Assembly: GCA_007694145.1 (NCBI GenBank)
Contig: RECF01000061.1
Location: forward strand, 1 to 53,401
Direction: 5' to 3'
Length of the DNA: 53,401 nt
Source of the DNA: Acholeplasmatales bacterium
Lineage (GTDB): Bacteria; Bacillota_I; Bacilli_A; Izemoplasmatales; Izemoplasmataceae
In this document: positions 24,428 through 33,248 of the stretch, piece by piece
Layout of the letters: every line of letters begins with the position of its first letter
Position numbering within the stretch: position 1 is the first letter of the stretch
Program-made: the position numbers and the translations under genes
The notes under the pieces: generated by a model
Told to the model about the DNA's origin: nothing
Databases searched by the model: none
The model's input: only the letters and a program-made list of their open reading frames with translations

Positions 24428-25780
24428 TTGGCGGGTCACGCGACCATCATCGTGTCAGACGTTCCGTTATGGAGCATCCTCACATTGCTTGGACTGTTAT
24501 TGGTTTCAAGCTTCTTTTCCATGAGCGAAACGGTATTTTCGAGTTTGAATATCATCCGTGTGAGAACGTATATTGAAGAAAACCGCAAAGGCAGTCGAAA
24601 AGCGTACTGGATCCATGATAATTTCGAACTGACATTGTCGACCATCCTCGTTGGCAACAACTTAGCCAATGTCGCTTTAGCAACGGTCAGTGTCGGCGTT
24701 TTTAGTCGTATTTTTCAGGACCGTGAAACGCTGGTGATGATCGCGAATACCTTCGTGATGACGACCGTCATCCTGATTTTTGGTGAGATTATCCCCAAAA
24801 GCATCGCCAAGATGCACGCCGATCGGCTCGCGCTTAAGATCAGTGGTTTGCTTTATTTTATCATCAAGTTACTCAGGCCAATCACCATCGCCTTCATCGC
24901 CATCAAGCGACTGTTTGTCAAAGCCGACAACCGCGTGATGATCAGTGTCACCGAAGACGAACTTGAAACCATCATCGACACCATGGAAGAAGAAGGCTCC
25001 ATCGATGAAGATGAAGCGGAGATGTTGCAAAGTGTACTCGACTTGTCCGATCGGAAAGTCTATGAAATCATGACACCCCGGGTCGATATGGTTTCTGTGG
25101 AAATCAACGATCCCATCGAAGATATCAAACAAACGTTTTTTGAACACCAATTTTCCAGGCTGCCGGTTTATGAAGGGTACCGCGACCATGTCATCGGTAT
25201 TTTGAACGAGCGTGATTTTTTCACCTGCCTGCTCAAACAAGAACCTATCGATGTGCGAAAGCTCATGAAAAGTCCCATCTTTGTTTCCAAGTCCATGCGT
25301 GTCGACACCTTGATTGAAACATTACAGCGACAAAACGCCCATATTGCCATCGTCAGTGACGAGTTTGGCGGTACGAGTGGTATCGTGACCATGGAAGATG
25401 CGCTTGAGGAACTTGTCGGGGAAATCTATGATGAACATGATGACGTCGATGCCGAACACATCCAAGTTATCAGTGATGGGGAATATGCCGTCAATGCCGA
25501 TATCAATCTTGAAGACTTGTTCGATGAACTTGATCTCGGCTCACCGCCGATGGAAGACAGGACACTAGGTGGGTGGCTTTATGAGTGTTTTGAAGACATC
25601 CCTGAAGTGGACATGCAACACACCATTTATCAGACACTAATCAGCTATGACCATCAAAAAGACCCAGAAACCGTCGAACTGGTTTTTGCCATCCGCGAGA
25701 TTAAAGACCGGCGTATCAAACATGTCCATCTCACCGTCCGTTCATTGACGGCCGACGCCAAACAGGAAGAAGTTGATTAA
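24428..25780 (+). CDS. CNNM/CorC-family membrane transporter (hemolysin-like, CBS domains)
   Basis: 450 residues. The best start is TTG 24428, 8 bases after AAGGGAG; the GTG at 24419 lies inside the ribosome site. N-terminal CNNM domain with about four hydrophobic segments (LLGLLLVSSFFSMSETVFSS, LVGNNLANVALATVS, VILIFGEIIPKSIAK), two CBS motifs (about 205-325: MTPRVDMVSV, RLPVYEG, IAIVSDEFGGTSGIVTMEDALEELVGEIYDEHD), and a C-terminal CorC_HlyC domain (about 345-435). Relatives export Mg2+ or affect Mg2+ homeostasis (MpfA, YhdP); haemolysis is a historic label. It follows efp by 15 bases and probably shares its transcript. Confidence 0.92.
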   Translation: MAGHATIIVSDVPLWSILTLLGLLLVSSFFSMSETVFSSLNIIRVRTYIEENRKGSRKAYWIHDNFELTLSTILVGNNLANVALATVSVGVFSRIFQDRETLVMIANTFVMTTVILIFGEIIPKSIAKMHADRLALKISGLLYFIIKLLRPITIAFIAIKRLFVKADNRVMISVTEDELETIIDTMEEEGSIDEDEAEMLQSVLDLSDRKVYEIMTPRVDMVSVEINDPIEDIKQTFFEHQFSRLPVYEGYRDHVIGILNERDFFTCLLKQEPIDVRKLMKSPIFVSKSMRVDTLIETLQRQNAHIAIVSDEFGGTSGIVTMEDALEELVGEIYDEHDDVDAEHIQVISDGEYAVNADINLEDLFDELDLGSPPMEDRTLGGWLYECFEDIPEVDMQHTIYQTLISYDHQKDPETVELVFAIREIKDRRIKHVHLTVRSLTADAKQEEVD

Positions 25781-25784
25781 TAGT

Positions 25785-26528
25785 ATGGACCGTTTACAAA
25801 AAGTCATTGCCAACAGCGGCCTCTGTTCGCGTCGAAAGGCGGAAGAGATGATGCTTGCAGGCCGGGTCGCCGTCAATGGCGAGACCATCAAGACATTGGG
25901 TTACAAGGTGCATAAAGGCGACGACATCACCGTCGATGGCAAACCCCTCAAACATGAAGAACCAGAGCATTACGTCCTTTACAAGCCCACAGGATGTCTG
26001 AGCACTGCACACGATGAACACGGTCGGCGAACCGTGCTTGACTATGTCCGCACCGACGCAAGAATCTATCCTGTTGGCCGCCTTGATTATGATAGTTCCG
26101 GGGTGTTGTTACTCACCAATGACGGTGCTTTTGCCAACTTGATGATGCAGCCAGACAGCCGCATCGAGAAAGAGTATCAGCTTACCGTCAAAGGTTTTTT
26201 GCGCCGGGTGACATCAGAACGACTAGAGCGTGGCATCAAGCTTGATGGTGTCAAGACCCGACGCGCGCGAATCAGCCAGGTTACCTATTTGAAAGAATCA
26301 GGCAATACCCAGTTGTCCATCGTCATTACCGAAGGTAAGTATCGCCAAGTTCGACGGATGTTTGAAAGTGTCGGGCACGCGGTGATAAGACTGAAGCGTG
26401 TACGCTACGGCATCGTGACGCTTCAAGATCTCGCCAAAGGTGACGTCAGAAGACTCAAACCACATGAAATCAAACAACTGCACCAACTGGCTACGCGCAC
26501 ACAGCACAAGCCATCCTCACGCCGCTGA
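25785..26528 (+). CDS. rluB: rRNA pseudouridine synthase (RluB/RsuA family)
   Basis: 247 residues from ATG 25785, which gives the family's typical MxRLQKVIA start; a TTG at 25773 is possible. N-terminal S4 RNA-binding domain (MDRLQKVIANSGLCSRRKAEE to about 60), then the catalytic domain: VLYKPTGCLST, VGRLDYDSSGVLLLTNDG with the catalytic Asp, and ITEGKYRQVRRMFESVGHAV. RluB in Bacillus modifies U2633 of 23S rRNA; RsuA-type modifies 16S. The symbol is a best guess within the family. Follows the CNNM gene by 4 bases, so efp-CNNM-rluB is likely one operon. Confidence 0.88.
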   Translation: MDRLQKVIANSGLCSRRKAEEMMLAGRVAVNGETIKTLGYKVHKGDDITVDGKPLKHEEPEHYVLYKPTGCLSTAHDEHGRRTVLDYVRTDARIYPVGRLDYDSSGVLLLTNDGAFANLMMQPDSRIEKEYQLTVKGFLRRVTSERLERGIKLDGVKTRRARISQVTYLKESGNTQLSIVITEGKYRQVRRMFESVGHAVIRLKRVRYGIVTLQDLAKGDVRRLKPHEIKQLHQLATRTQHKPSSRR

Positions 26529-26534
26529 GTGCAG

Positions 26535-26583
26535 GTTAAGTTCTTGTTAAGTCATTGAACCGTCTGCGCCACTGTGCTAAACT
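26535..26583 (+). promoter_or_regulatory. Promoter with GTTAAG direct repeat upstream of the 166-residue membrane protein
   Basis: TTGAAC (26555-26560), a 17-base spacer, TAAACT (26578-26583). Just upstream are two copies of GTTAAG (26535-26540 and 26546-26551), spaced 11 bases apart. Direct hexamers with one helical turn between them, ending at the -35, are the layout used by OmpR-family activators; the second copy fits the WalR half-site TGTWAH and the first fits it with one mismatch. The regulator is not known. Confidence 0.45.
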
Positions 26584-26622
26584 ATAGTCGCTTGAACACA
26601 CACCAGCCAATGGGGTGAAACT

Positions 26623-27123
26623 ATGAAACGATTCAACCATTACCAAAAGGATATTTTATTCATACTCCTTTTGATCGGCCTGCAGACAGTATTTTCTATT
26701 TTTTCACCGTTTATGAATCCCGATCAAAACAGTCCTGTTGAAGTGAGTCGCAGTTTTATTGCGTTGCGTTTTGAGATTATCAACACAGGGGATACCTTTA
26801 TGTATGTGCCCTTCCTCAGTATGATTTTCGCAGGATTGTTGGTGATGTTGCTGATGCAAAAGCGTCGCCGATTTGCCTTGATCTATGGCTTTGCCTTGGT
26901 GCTGGTGACGAAAGCGTATTACCTTGTTGAGCTGTATGCCCTAGACGGTCGTTATGATGTTTTGGTGGCATCGGGGATCTTCGGCAAGCGTATCCTCAGC
27001 AATGGCATGGTGTTGGCGCAAGATGTTTCCTTTTATGTGCTCTTGGCGCTGCTGGTTGTCAAGGTCAGCATTTACGTCCATGACATGGTGATGGCCAAAA
27101 AGGCCCGAACCCCTTCTTCCTAA
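26623..27123 (+). CDS. Integral membrane protein, 166 residues, unknown function
   Basis: ATG 26623, GGGGTG at 26612-26617. Four hydrophobic segments: ILFILLLIGLQTVFSIF (about 11-27), MYVPFLSMIFAGLLVMLL (about 60-77), FALIYGFALVLVTKAYYL, and DVSFYVLLALLVVKVSIYV near the C-terminus, with positively charged loops (QKRRRF). No motif or family recognised. Single gene with its own promoter and a strong terminator. Confidence 0.72.
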   Translation: MKRFNHYQKDILFILLLIGLQTVFSIFSPFMNPDQNSPVEVSRSFIALRFEIINTGDTFMYVPFLSMIFAGLLVMLLMQKRRRFALIYGFALVLVTKAYYLVELYALDGRYDVLVASGIFGKRILSNGMVLAQDVSFYVLLALLVVKVSIYVHDMVMAKKARTPSS

Positions 27124-27133
27124 GTGTCACAAT

Positions 27134-27156
27134 GACCGCCATGTGCGGTTTTTTTT
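27134..27156 (+). terminator. Terminator after the 166-residue membrane protein gene
   Basis: ACCGC (27135-27139) and GCGGT (27145-27149) form a short stem followed by T8. Confidence 0.75.
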
Positions 27157-27157
27157 A

Positions 27158-27186
27158 TTGTGATATGCCGGTATGTTGGCTATAAT
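27158..27186 (+). promoter_or_regulatory. Promoter of the DUF5058-like/membrane/M20 operon
   Basis: TTGTGA (27158-27163), exactly 17 bases, then TATAAT (27181-27186), about 30 bases before the first gene. Confidence 0.75.
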
Positions 27187-27217
27187 GTAGTTAATGCATT
27201 GATTAGGAGCGTGACAC

Positions 27218-27958
27218 ATGGATTTTATGACAGCGTGGTGGATGTTCATGTTAGGCGGACTGGTCGTCTTGTTTGTGATCAGTCAATCGTGGTTTTTCAT
27301 GCGCAAGGCGTTCATCAGAGCTCAGGAACTTGGTATGGAACGCAGTCGGCTCATCAAAGTCATCAGTGGGGCGATGGTTTTCAGTATTGCACCTTCAGTT
27401 GCCATCTTGCTTGGTTTGCTTGCACTCTCGAAAACATTGGGGATTGTCATTCCTTGGATTCGGCTCAGCGTGCTCGGGGCCGTCACCTATGAACTGCCGG
27501 CCACAATCAATGTGGTCGAAGGTGTGTTCGGTGCCTCGATGAGTCAGCTTATCGGGGATCCGCAAATATTTGTGACGGTCGTTTGGGTGATGACATTTGG
27601 TGTATTGCCGCCGCTCATCATCATCCCACTTTTTCTGAAACGCATCCAAGGTCGTGTGCAGAGAATTCAAGCCCGCAGCCAAATCTGGGGAGACATGTTC
27701 ATGAATGCGATGTTCATCGGCATGATTTCCGCTTTTCTCGGTTATGTTGTGGCACCACGCGTTTTAGAAGAGGGTGCGGAACCAAGCGTGTCGTTATTGG
27801 CCATTTCGGTCTTTGTCAGTTCAGCGGTCATCATGGCGGTGTGTGGACTGTTGATTACCCGCTACCGCCAAAATTGGTTGAAAAACTATGCCATTCCTTT
27901 CAGTATGCTCGGTTCGATGGGCCTGGCGGTTCTTTATTACTTTTTGGGGGTGCGATGA
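27218..27958 (+). CDS. DUF5058-like multi-pass membrane protein
   Basis: 246 residues with six or so membrane helices: WWMFMLGGLVVLFVISQSWFF, a long segment around VFSIAPSVAILLGLLAL, IFVTVVWVMTFGVLPPLIIIPLF, MFMNAMFIGMISAFLGYVVAP, ISVFVSSAVIMAVCGLLI and a C-terminal helix. The N-terminal FxxxAxxxAxELGMExSRLIKVISG pattern and the SIAPSVAI motif resemble the DUF5058 family of Clostridia; this is recall, not a search. Function is unknown. Its stop overlaps the next membrane gene by four bases, and that overlaps an M20 hydrolase, so the three form one coupled operon; a two-subunit transporter for the hydrolase substrate is a fair hypothesis. Confidence 0.72.
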   Translation: MDFMTAWWMFMLGGLVVLFVISQSWFFMRKAFIRAQELGMERSRLIKVISGAMVFSIAPSVAILLGLLALSKTLGIVIPWIRLSVLGAVTYELPATINVVEGVFGASMSQLIGDPQIFVTVVWVMTFGVLPPLIIIPLFLKRIQGRVQRIQARSQIWGDMFMNAMFIGMISAFLGYVVAPRVLEEGAEPSVSLLAISVFVSSAVIMAVCGLLITRYRQNWLKNYAIPFSMLGSMGLAVLYYFLGVR

Positions 27959-28623
27959 TGAAATATCATGAACAGGTCCACCGCTACGGTCGTATTTGGA
28001 TGTTCGCTGCGCTGCTGTTGTTTCTCAGCGTGCCATTTACAATCAGTCTCGTCCTTGGTGAGTGGCCACAACCAGGCAATTTTATTAGTGGGTTTATCGC
28101 CACGGCGATTATCTTTTGGACCGTTACAACCATTGAAGTGTTCACCTTCTCGCCCATGCTTGGCAGTGGTGGAACGTATCTTGGTTTCGTCACGGGCAAC
28201 CTAACCAACTTGAAAGTACCAGCCGCGATGCAGGCCATGCATGTCATGCAGGTAAAGATGGGGTCAGAAGAAGGCGATGTCATCTCGACCATTGCCATTG
28301 CGGCGAGTACGATGGTGACGACACTCATCATCATGGTCGGGGCGTTTTTGCTGTTGCCATTGACACCCCTACTTGAAGCACCCGTGCTGCAACCGGCGTT
28401 TGGCAACATCATACCGGCACTGTTTGGGGCGTTGGGTGTAATCTACATTACCCGAAACTGGAAAGTCGCCTTGCCCCCAATTTTATTCATGGCTACGTTG
28501 TTCTTATTGGTACCTGCAGCAACCGACTTGGTCGGCGTTCTCGTACCCGTGGGATGTTTAATCGCGGTGGTAACGGCAAGAATCTTGTATCTTCGCGAAC
28601 ATGGAAAGGATGAAAAAGAATGA
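27955..28623 (+). CDS. Multi-pass membrane protein, partner of the DUF5058-like protein
   Basis: 222 residues. Start ATG 27955 (overlaps the previous stop as ATGA) or ATG 27958; GGGGG at 27946-27950 suits either. About six helices: MFAALLLFLSVPFTISLVLG, FISGFIATAIIFWTVTTIEVF, a long segment TMVTTLIIMVGAFLLLPL, NIIPALFGALGVIYI, ALPPILFMATLFLLVPAATDL and VLVPVGCLIAVVTARILYL. A polar stretch between (PMLGSGGTYLGFVTGNLTNLKVP, then MQAMHVMQVKMGSEEGD) could be a re-entrant or substrate loop. GSGGTYLGFVTGN is the most motif-like part. No family recognised. Overlap with both neighbours indicates coupled translation and probably a complex. Confidence 0.75.
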   Translation: MMKYHEQVHRYGRIWMFAALLLFLSVPFTISLVLGEWPQPGNFISGFIATAIIFWTVTTIEVFTFSPMLGSGGTYLGFVTGNLTNLKVPAAMQAMHVMQVKMGSEEGDVISTIAIAASTMVTTLIIMVGAFLLLPLTPLLEAPVLQPAFGNIIPALFGALGVIYITRNWKVALPPILFMATLFLLVPAATDLVGVLVPVGCLIAVVTARILYLREHGKDEKE

Positions 28624-30056
28624 TACCAGCGTTAGTCCTCACAGTAGCTTTGACCGTGTTTATCGCCATTTTGCTCATCAGGACCTTCCGTTTCAAACCA
28701 CAGACGCGGGAGATAGTTGAACCGCAAGCTGTACCACTCGATGAAACCAGAATCATCACATCGTTGTCTGCGATGATTCGCTTCAAAACCATTTCACACC
28801 CGGACGCATCGAAAAACGATACCAAACAGTTTGAAGGGTTTCGCGATTACTTGATTGCGCGGTATCCTCGCATCAACACCGAGGCGAAACGTGTAGAAAT
28901 CAATGGCTCCGCCGTCTTGTACAAACTCGCCGGGCGATCATCAGAAGCGCCCTCAGTCCTCATGTCGCATTATGATGTTGTCCCCCAAAACGGCACATGG
29001 AAACATGATCCGTTTTGTGGTGAAGTCATCGATGGACATGTCTATGGTCGCGGAACGCTTGACACGAAAACCACGTTGTTGGCCGTGATGGAAGCGGTCG
29101 AACATGTTTTAGCGGAGGGGAAAACGTTTGAACGAGATCTATACCTTGCGTTTGCGGGCGATGAAGAAGTGTTTGGACAGGATGCGCTTGCTATCGTCGA
29201 TTACTTTGAGCAACAAGGTATCCAGCCCGGTTTCGTTCTTGATGAAGGGGGCGCCGTCACTGCCGATGTTTTTCCTGGTGTCAAAGGGAAAGTTGCCGTA
29301 GTTGGGACATCTGAAAAAGGGGTTATGAGTCTTGAACTTGTTGCAGCAGGCAAGGGCGGACACGCTTCAACACCCGAGCATCAGACCCCGATTACGATTT
29401 TAGCAACCGCCATCAACCGCCTCAACCACCGCAAGACATTTTCCTTGCGTCTGACACAAAGTGTCAAAGACATGTTTGATACACTCGGACGTGAAAGCAG
29501 TGCTTTTGGCATTCGCTTGGTCTTTGCCAATCTTTGGCTTTTTTGGCCCATCGTCAAACGCCTAGCACTCAAAAGTGGTGGTCAGTTGCTATCAATGATG
29601 AAGACGACACAGGCGTTTACGATGATGCAAGGCAGTGAAGCAGTCAATGTCTTACCAAGCGAAGCGCGTGTCGGGGTGAACTATCGATTGTTGACCGGAG
29701 AAACACAGGAACAGGTTCTCACCCGCATTGAAGACACACTACAGGGATTGCCAATCTCCATTCATAAACTATATGGTTCGAATCCAACCCCCGTCAGTCT
29801 AGTCGATGACGCTTATGGGAAACTCGAACAAGCCATCAAACAAACATTTGGTGATTTGTGCATTACCCCGTATTTGATGATGGCGACGACCGACTCGCGC
29901 CATTATCACCGCATCAGTAACCATGTCTACCGCTTCAGCCCGCTTTTCATGGGCAAGACGGCATTGAAAAGCATTCACGGCGTTGAGGAACAGGTGCCTG
30001 TTGAAGATGTCATCCGTTGCGTCACCTGCTATGTCCATTTACTTAATCAGTTATGA
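28620..30056 (+). CDS. M20 metallopeptidase, PM20D1/carboxypeptidase S-like, membrane-anchored
   Basis: 478 residues with one N-terminal membrane helix (IPALVLTVALTVFIAILLI). Di-zinc M20 hydrolase: MSHYDVVP (His and Asp ligand), YGRGTLDTK (bridging Asp), AGDEEVFG (catalytic Glu and ligand Glu), VLDEGGAV, and a C-terminal ATTDSRHY...IHGVEEQ with the last His ligand. The TDSRHY-YRF-IHGVxE ending is typical of the PM20D1/CPS1 branch, whose members cleave dipeptides or N-acyl amino acids, rather than DapE or ArgE. The dimerisation domain is present (about 220-345). Starts within the end of the preceding membrane gene (ATGA). Substrate unknown; with two membrane proteins upstream it may process an imported or exported amide. 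Confidence 0.85.
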   Translation: MIPALVLTVALTVFIAILLIRTFRFKPQTREIVEPQAVPLDETRIITSLSAMIRFKTISHPDASKNDTKQFEGFRDYLIARYPRINTEAKRVEINGSAVLYKLAGRSSEAPSVLMSHYDVVPQNGTWKHDPFCGEVIDGHVYGRGTLDTKTTLLAVMEAVEHVLAEGKTFERDLYLAFAGDEEVFGQDALAIVDYFEQQGIQPGFVLDEGGAVTADVFPGVKGKVAVVGTSEKGVMSLELVAAGKGGHASTPEHQTPITILATAINRLNHRKTFSLRLTQSVKDMFDTLGRESSAFGIRLVFANLWLFWPIVKRLALKSGGQLLSMMKTTQAFTMMQGSEAVNVLPSEARVGVNYRLLTGETQEQVLTRIEDTLQGLPISIHKLYGSNPTPVSLVDDAYGKLEQAIKQTFGDLCITPYLMMATTDSRHYHRISNHVYRFSPLFMGKTALKSIHGVEEQVPVEDVIRCVTCYVHLLNQL

Positions 30057-30058
30057 AA

Positions 30059-30108
30059 AAAGCGCACCCGACCGGTTCAAACGAATCGGCGGTGCGCACT
30101 TTTTTTTA
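30059..30108 (+). terminator. Bidirectional terminator between the M20 gene and mscS
   Basis: GCGCACC (30062-30068) pairs with GGTGCGC (30091-30097), extended by CCGA/TCGG. It is followed by T8 on the plus strand and by TTTTTT on the minus strand, serving both convergent genes. Confidence 0.85.
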
Positions 30109-30109
30109 T

Positions 30110-30970
30110 TCAAGTTTTGGATTTCGCTTGATGGACAACCACTTGCGGGAAAGGAATGCTGACGTTATTTTCATTGAGAAACTCGACAAGTGCATGGCGA
30201 ATCTTCCGCTCGACACCCCATTGCGATCCGATTTTCGTCGGGGCGATGATGCGCATGTTGATGCTTGAATCAGCCAGGCTTGTCACCCCAAGGAATGTGG
30301 CGGGCTCGAGGATCTCTTCAATTTCTGCGGATAACTTTGCCACAAAGTCGGGCATGATGGCGGCCACTTTGGATAGATTGGTCGCGTAATCCACTCCGAA
30401 GTCCACGACAGCGAGATTGTTGTTGCGAGACCAGTTGGTGATTTGACTCACACTGCCGTTGTTGATGATGAGCTCGGCACCCATGAAATTTCTGATGTGG
30501 GTGACCCGTAAGTTCATCGATTTGACCGTCCCTCGGAAACCACCTATTTCGACGGTATCACCTACATGGAAAGCGTCATGCATGATAATGAAGAAACCAG
30601 CGACACAGTCCCGGACAAGGTTTTGCGCCCCGAAACCAACCGCCAGTCCTAAAATTCCGGCACTAGCGAGAATGGGCGTGATGTTGATCCCCAAATCTTC
30701 AAGGGCCACCATGAGGAGTGCAAACCACAGTATGGTGTTGATTGCCCCGGCGGTCATGCGTGCGAGTGTGTCACCGCGCGCTGTCATTTTCTTGCGCAAA
30801 AATTTCCTGATGACTATCCAGCGAATCGCTTTTGTCAACCATAGCGTAAGAAACACATAAACGATGATGAACGCTACCGTGACGAGAAATGTAGCGAACA
30901 CGTCGTTGATGTTGATGCGCGTTGCGAGCTCATTGCTTAAAGCTGCCTTCCATATCTCGATAAAATCCAT
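30110..30970 (-). CDS. mscS: Mechanosensitive channel, MscS family
   Basis: 286 residues; start ATG 30970 with AGAAGG upstream. Three N-terminal membrane helices; the pore helix TM3 is ITPILASAGILGLAVGFGAQNLVRDCVAGFFI (about 97-128), with the Gly/Ala packing of MscS. Then the beta-domain VGDTVEIGGFRGTVKSMNLRVTHIRNFMGAELIINNGSV (the usual P-N-G appears as NNGSV) and an alpha/beta vestibule domain to the end. It opens on membrane tension and releases solutes after hypo-osmotic shock. Single gene with its own promoter; closest type is the YkuT-like short MscS. Confidence 0.94.
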   Translation of the reverse strand: MDFIEIWKAALSNELATRININDVFATFLVTVAFIIVYVFLTLWLTKAIRWIVIRKFLRKKMTARGDTLARMTAGAINTILWFALLMVALEDLGINITPILASAGILGLAVGFGAQNLVRDCVAGFFIIMHDAFHVGDTVEIGGFRGTVKSMNLRVTHIRNFMGAELIINNGSVSQITNWSRNNNLAVVDFGVDYATNLSKVAAIMPDFVAKLSAEIEEILEPATFLGVTSLADSSINMRIIAPTKIGSQWGVERKIRHALVEFLNENNVSIPFPQVVVHQAKSKT

Positions 30971-31007
30971 GTTGTTGCCTTCTTTCTATGCAATATCGTG
31001 TCACTTC

Positions 31008-31036
31008 ATTATCGCAAAGCGGACCGCAACTGTCAA
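31008..31036 (-). promoter_or_regulatory. Promoter of mscS
   Basis: Minus strand: perfect TTGACA (31036-31031), 17 bases, GATAAT (31013-31008). Confidence 0.75.
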
Positions 31037-31046
31037 ATAAAGAAGA

Positions 31047-31068
31047 GAAAACCGGTCCAAAGACCGGC
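31047..31068 (-). terminator. Terminator of hppA
   Basis: CCGGTC (31052-31057) pairs with GACCGG (31062-31067); on the minus strand it is followed by TTTTCTCTT. Confidence 0.75.
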
Positions 31069-31080
31069 TCTAGAGTCAGT

Positions 31081-33195
31081 TTATCCAAGCAGTCCTGTGC
31101 CAAAAAGCGCAGCGAACACCAGACTGATGATGGTCATCAGTTTAATCAAAATGTTGATGGAAGGTCCGCTCGTATCCTTGAAGGGATCGCCAACCGTGTC
31201 ACCCGTGACACTGGCTTTGTGGGCAAAACTGCCCTTGTCACCATAATGACCTTCTTCGATGTACTTCTTAGCATTGTCCCAAGCGCCGCCACTGTTGGCC
31301 ATGAAGATAGCCATACTGATGCCACTTGCCAGTGCGCCGGCAAGCAAACCACCAAGCGCCTCAGCACCGAGCAGGAAGCCAACAAGCAACGGAGAAGCGA
31401 CAGCCAACAAGCCGGGTATGATCATTTCTTTAAGAGCTGCTTTGGTCGAAATATCGACACATCGGGCATAATCGGGTTTCGCCGTGCCTTCCATGATGCC
31501 AGGAATCTCCCGGAACTGGCGGCGAACCTCCTCAATCATCTTACCGGCGGCCCGTCCAACACTCGACATGGTGAGTGAGCTGAACAAAAACGGCAGCATC
31601 GCACCGATGAGGATGCCGACAATGACATTAGGGGTGGTGATGTCAATCGCCCTGATGCCAGCAGCCTGGGTAAACGAACTGAAAAGGGCTAGGGATGTCA
31701 ATGCGGCACTACCAATCGCGAAGCCTTTACCGATGGCGGCTGTGGTATTGCCCACACTGTCAAGCTTGTCCGTGATTTCCCGGACTTTTGGATCCATCTT
31801 GCACATCTCTGCAATGCCACCCGCATTGTCTGCAATCGGTCCATACGCGTCGATGGCGATGGTCATACCCGTCGTGGCGAGCATACCGACTGCACTTAAC
31901 GCAATTCCATAAAGATGCGCGGACTGATAGGAAATGATGATGGTCACCCCGATGAGCAAGATGGGGATCGCCGTCGACTCCATACCAATCGACAGCCCAC
32001 CGATGATGTTCGTCGCATGCCCGGTTTCAGACTGATGGGCAATTTCTTTGACCTTTTTGTAGTCACTAGATGTATACATTTCCGTTGTAAATCCGATGAG
32101 CAAACCGACCGCCAATCCGGCGAAAATCGCGACCAATGGGCCATAAACCCCAAACCAACGCGGTGTGAACACGTCAAACCAGCCTTGTTGGATAAAGTAT
32201 ATATTGATGCCCACAGCACCAACGAGGAATATCGCCCCCGCTACGTAAGTGCCCTTTTTAAGCACCTTGTGCGGCGCATCAGCCTCTTTGGTCCGGATGG
32301 TAATCGTACCCACAATGGCTGCGACAATCCCGATGGCCGCAAGTATAATTGGAAAGACCGCCCACTCGAGATTGTATTCCGTGCCAAACAACGCGCCAAG
32401 CGTCATCGCTGCAATCAGCGAGCCGATGAATGATTCGAATAAGTCGGCACCCATGCCGGCCACATCCCCGACATTGTCACCGACATTATCGGCGATGACC
32501 GCTGGATTACGCGGATCATCTTCAGGAATACCCACTTCAATCTTGCCGACTAAATCCGCCCCGACATCCGCTGCTTTCGTATAGATGCCGCCCCCGACTC
32601 GCGCAAACAGGGCAATGGAAGACGCACCAAGAGCAAAACCGGTAATGTATTGAATGAACCGGGTAATGCTGATAGGCACCACATCCAAATCGGTGATGAT
32701 AAAGTCATTGAGCAAGTTGAACGCGACAATCTCAAAGCCAAACAAGTTTTGGCCGATGACCATGAGGATGATCAACCCAAACAAACCCAGGCCTACTACA
32801 GAAATACCCATAACAGCCCCGCCACTGAACGCAATGTCAAGCGCTTTATTCATACCTTCGTCATTGGCACTGGTTGCGGTGCGTGAGTTTGCGGCAACAG
32901 CACCACGCATACCGAGATAACCAGCTAGAGCGCTCAACACGGCACCGACAATGAACGCCAGGGCTGTCATGAAATTGATGGCGAACCCGATCACAATAAA
33001 CAAGATGACGACGAACATGGCTAAAATCTTATACTCCCGTTTTAAGAATGCCATCGCCCCTTCACGGATGTAACCGGATATCTCTTCGACCCTTGCATTG
33101 CCTTTAGGAACCCGTTTGATTTTCCAAAATAGCAGTAAGGCGTAAAACATAGCTAGCATACTAAGCACCAGCGAGATCATCAAAAATAGTGTCAT
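31081..33195 (-). CDS. hppA: Membrane-bound ion-pumping pyrophosphatase, K+-dependent type
   Basis: 704 residues. The start is ATG 33195, 8 bases after GGAGG; the frame continues upstream but through the leader. Hydrolyses PPi and pumps H+ and/or Na+ across the membrane with 16 helices. Signature segments: [39 protein letters not shown] (PPi/Mg sites), [16 protein letters not shown], and [21 protein letters not shown] near the end. [10 protein letters not shown] has Ala where K+-independent enzymes carry Lys, so this is the K+-dependent class, which contains both Na+ and H+ pumps; which ion is pumped cannot be told by eye. It recovers energy from PPi made in biosynthesis, useful in a fermenter. 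The promoter has a cre-like box. Confidence 0.96.
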   Translation of the reverse strand: MTLFLMISLVLSMLAMFYALLLFWKIKRVPKGNARVEEISGYIREGAMAFLKREYKILAMFVVILFIVIGFAINFMTALAFIVGAVLSALAGYLGMRGAVAANSRTATSANDEGMNKALDIAFSGGAVMGISVVGLGLFGLIILMVIGQNLFGFEIVAFNLLNDFIITDLDVVPISITRFIQYITGFALGASSIALFARVGGGIYTKAADVGADLVGKIEVGIPEDDPRNPAVIADNVGDNVGDVAGMGADLFESFIGSLIAAMTLGALFGTEYNLEWAVFPIILAAIGIVAAIVGTITIRTKEADAPHKVLKKGTYVAGAIFLVGAVGINIYFIQQGWFDVFTPRWFGVYGPLVAIFAGLAVGLLIGFTTEMYTSSDYKKVKEIAHQSETGHATNIIGGLSIGMESTAIPILLIGVTIIISYQSAHLYGIALSAVGMLATTGMTIAIDAYGPIADNAGGIAEMCKMDPKVREITDKLDSVGNTTAAIGKGFAIGSAALTSLALFSSFTQAAGIRAIDITTPNVIVGILIGAMLPFLFSSLTMSSVGRAAGKMIEEVRRQFREIPGIMEGTAKPDYARCVDISTKAALKEMIIPGLLAVASPLLVGFLLGAEALGGLLAGALASGISMAIFMANSGGAWDNAKKYIEEGHYGDKGSFAHKASVTGDTVGDPFKDTSGPSINILIKLMTIISLVFAALFGTGLLG

Positions 33196-33248
33196 AAAAA
33201 AAACCTCCGATTCATCCTCGTGCATGCGGTGATTCAAGATATGTTAAG

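Noticed and set aside
27583-27954. Upstream extension of the second membrane-protein frame (27583 onward)
   Set aside because: It overlaps the DUF5058-like gene in another frame and reads as His/Cys/Arg-rich nonsense; the real start is the ATG at 27955 or 27958.
31915-32433. 172-codon frame opposite hppA
   Set aside because: Shadow of the pyrophosphatase gene, with shuffled composition typical of antisense frames.
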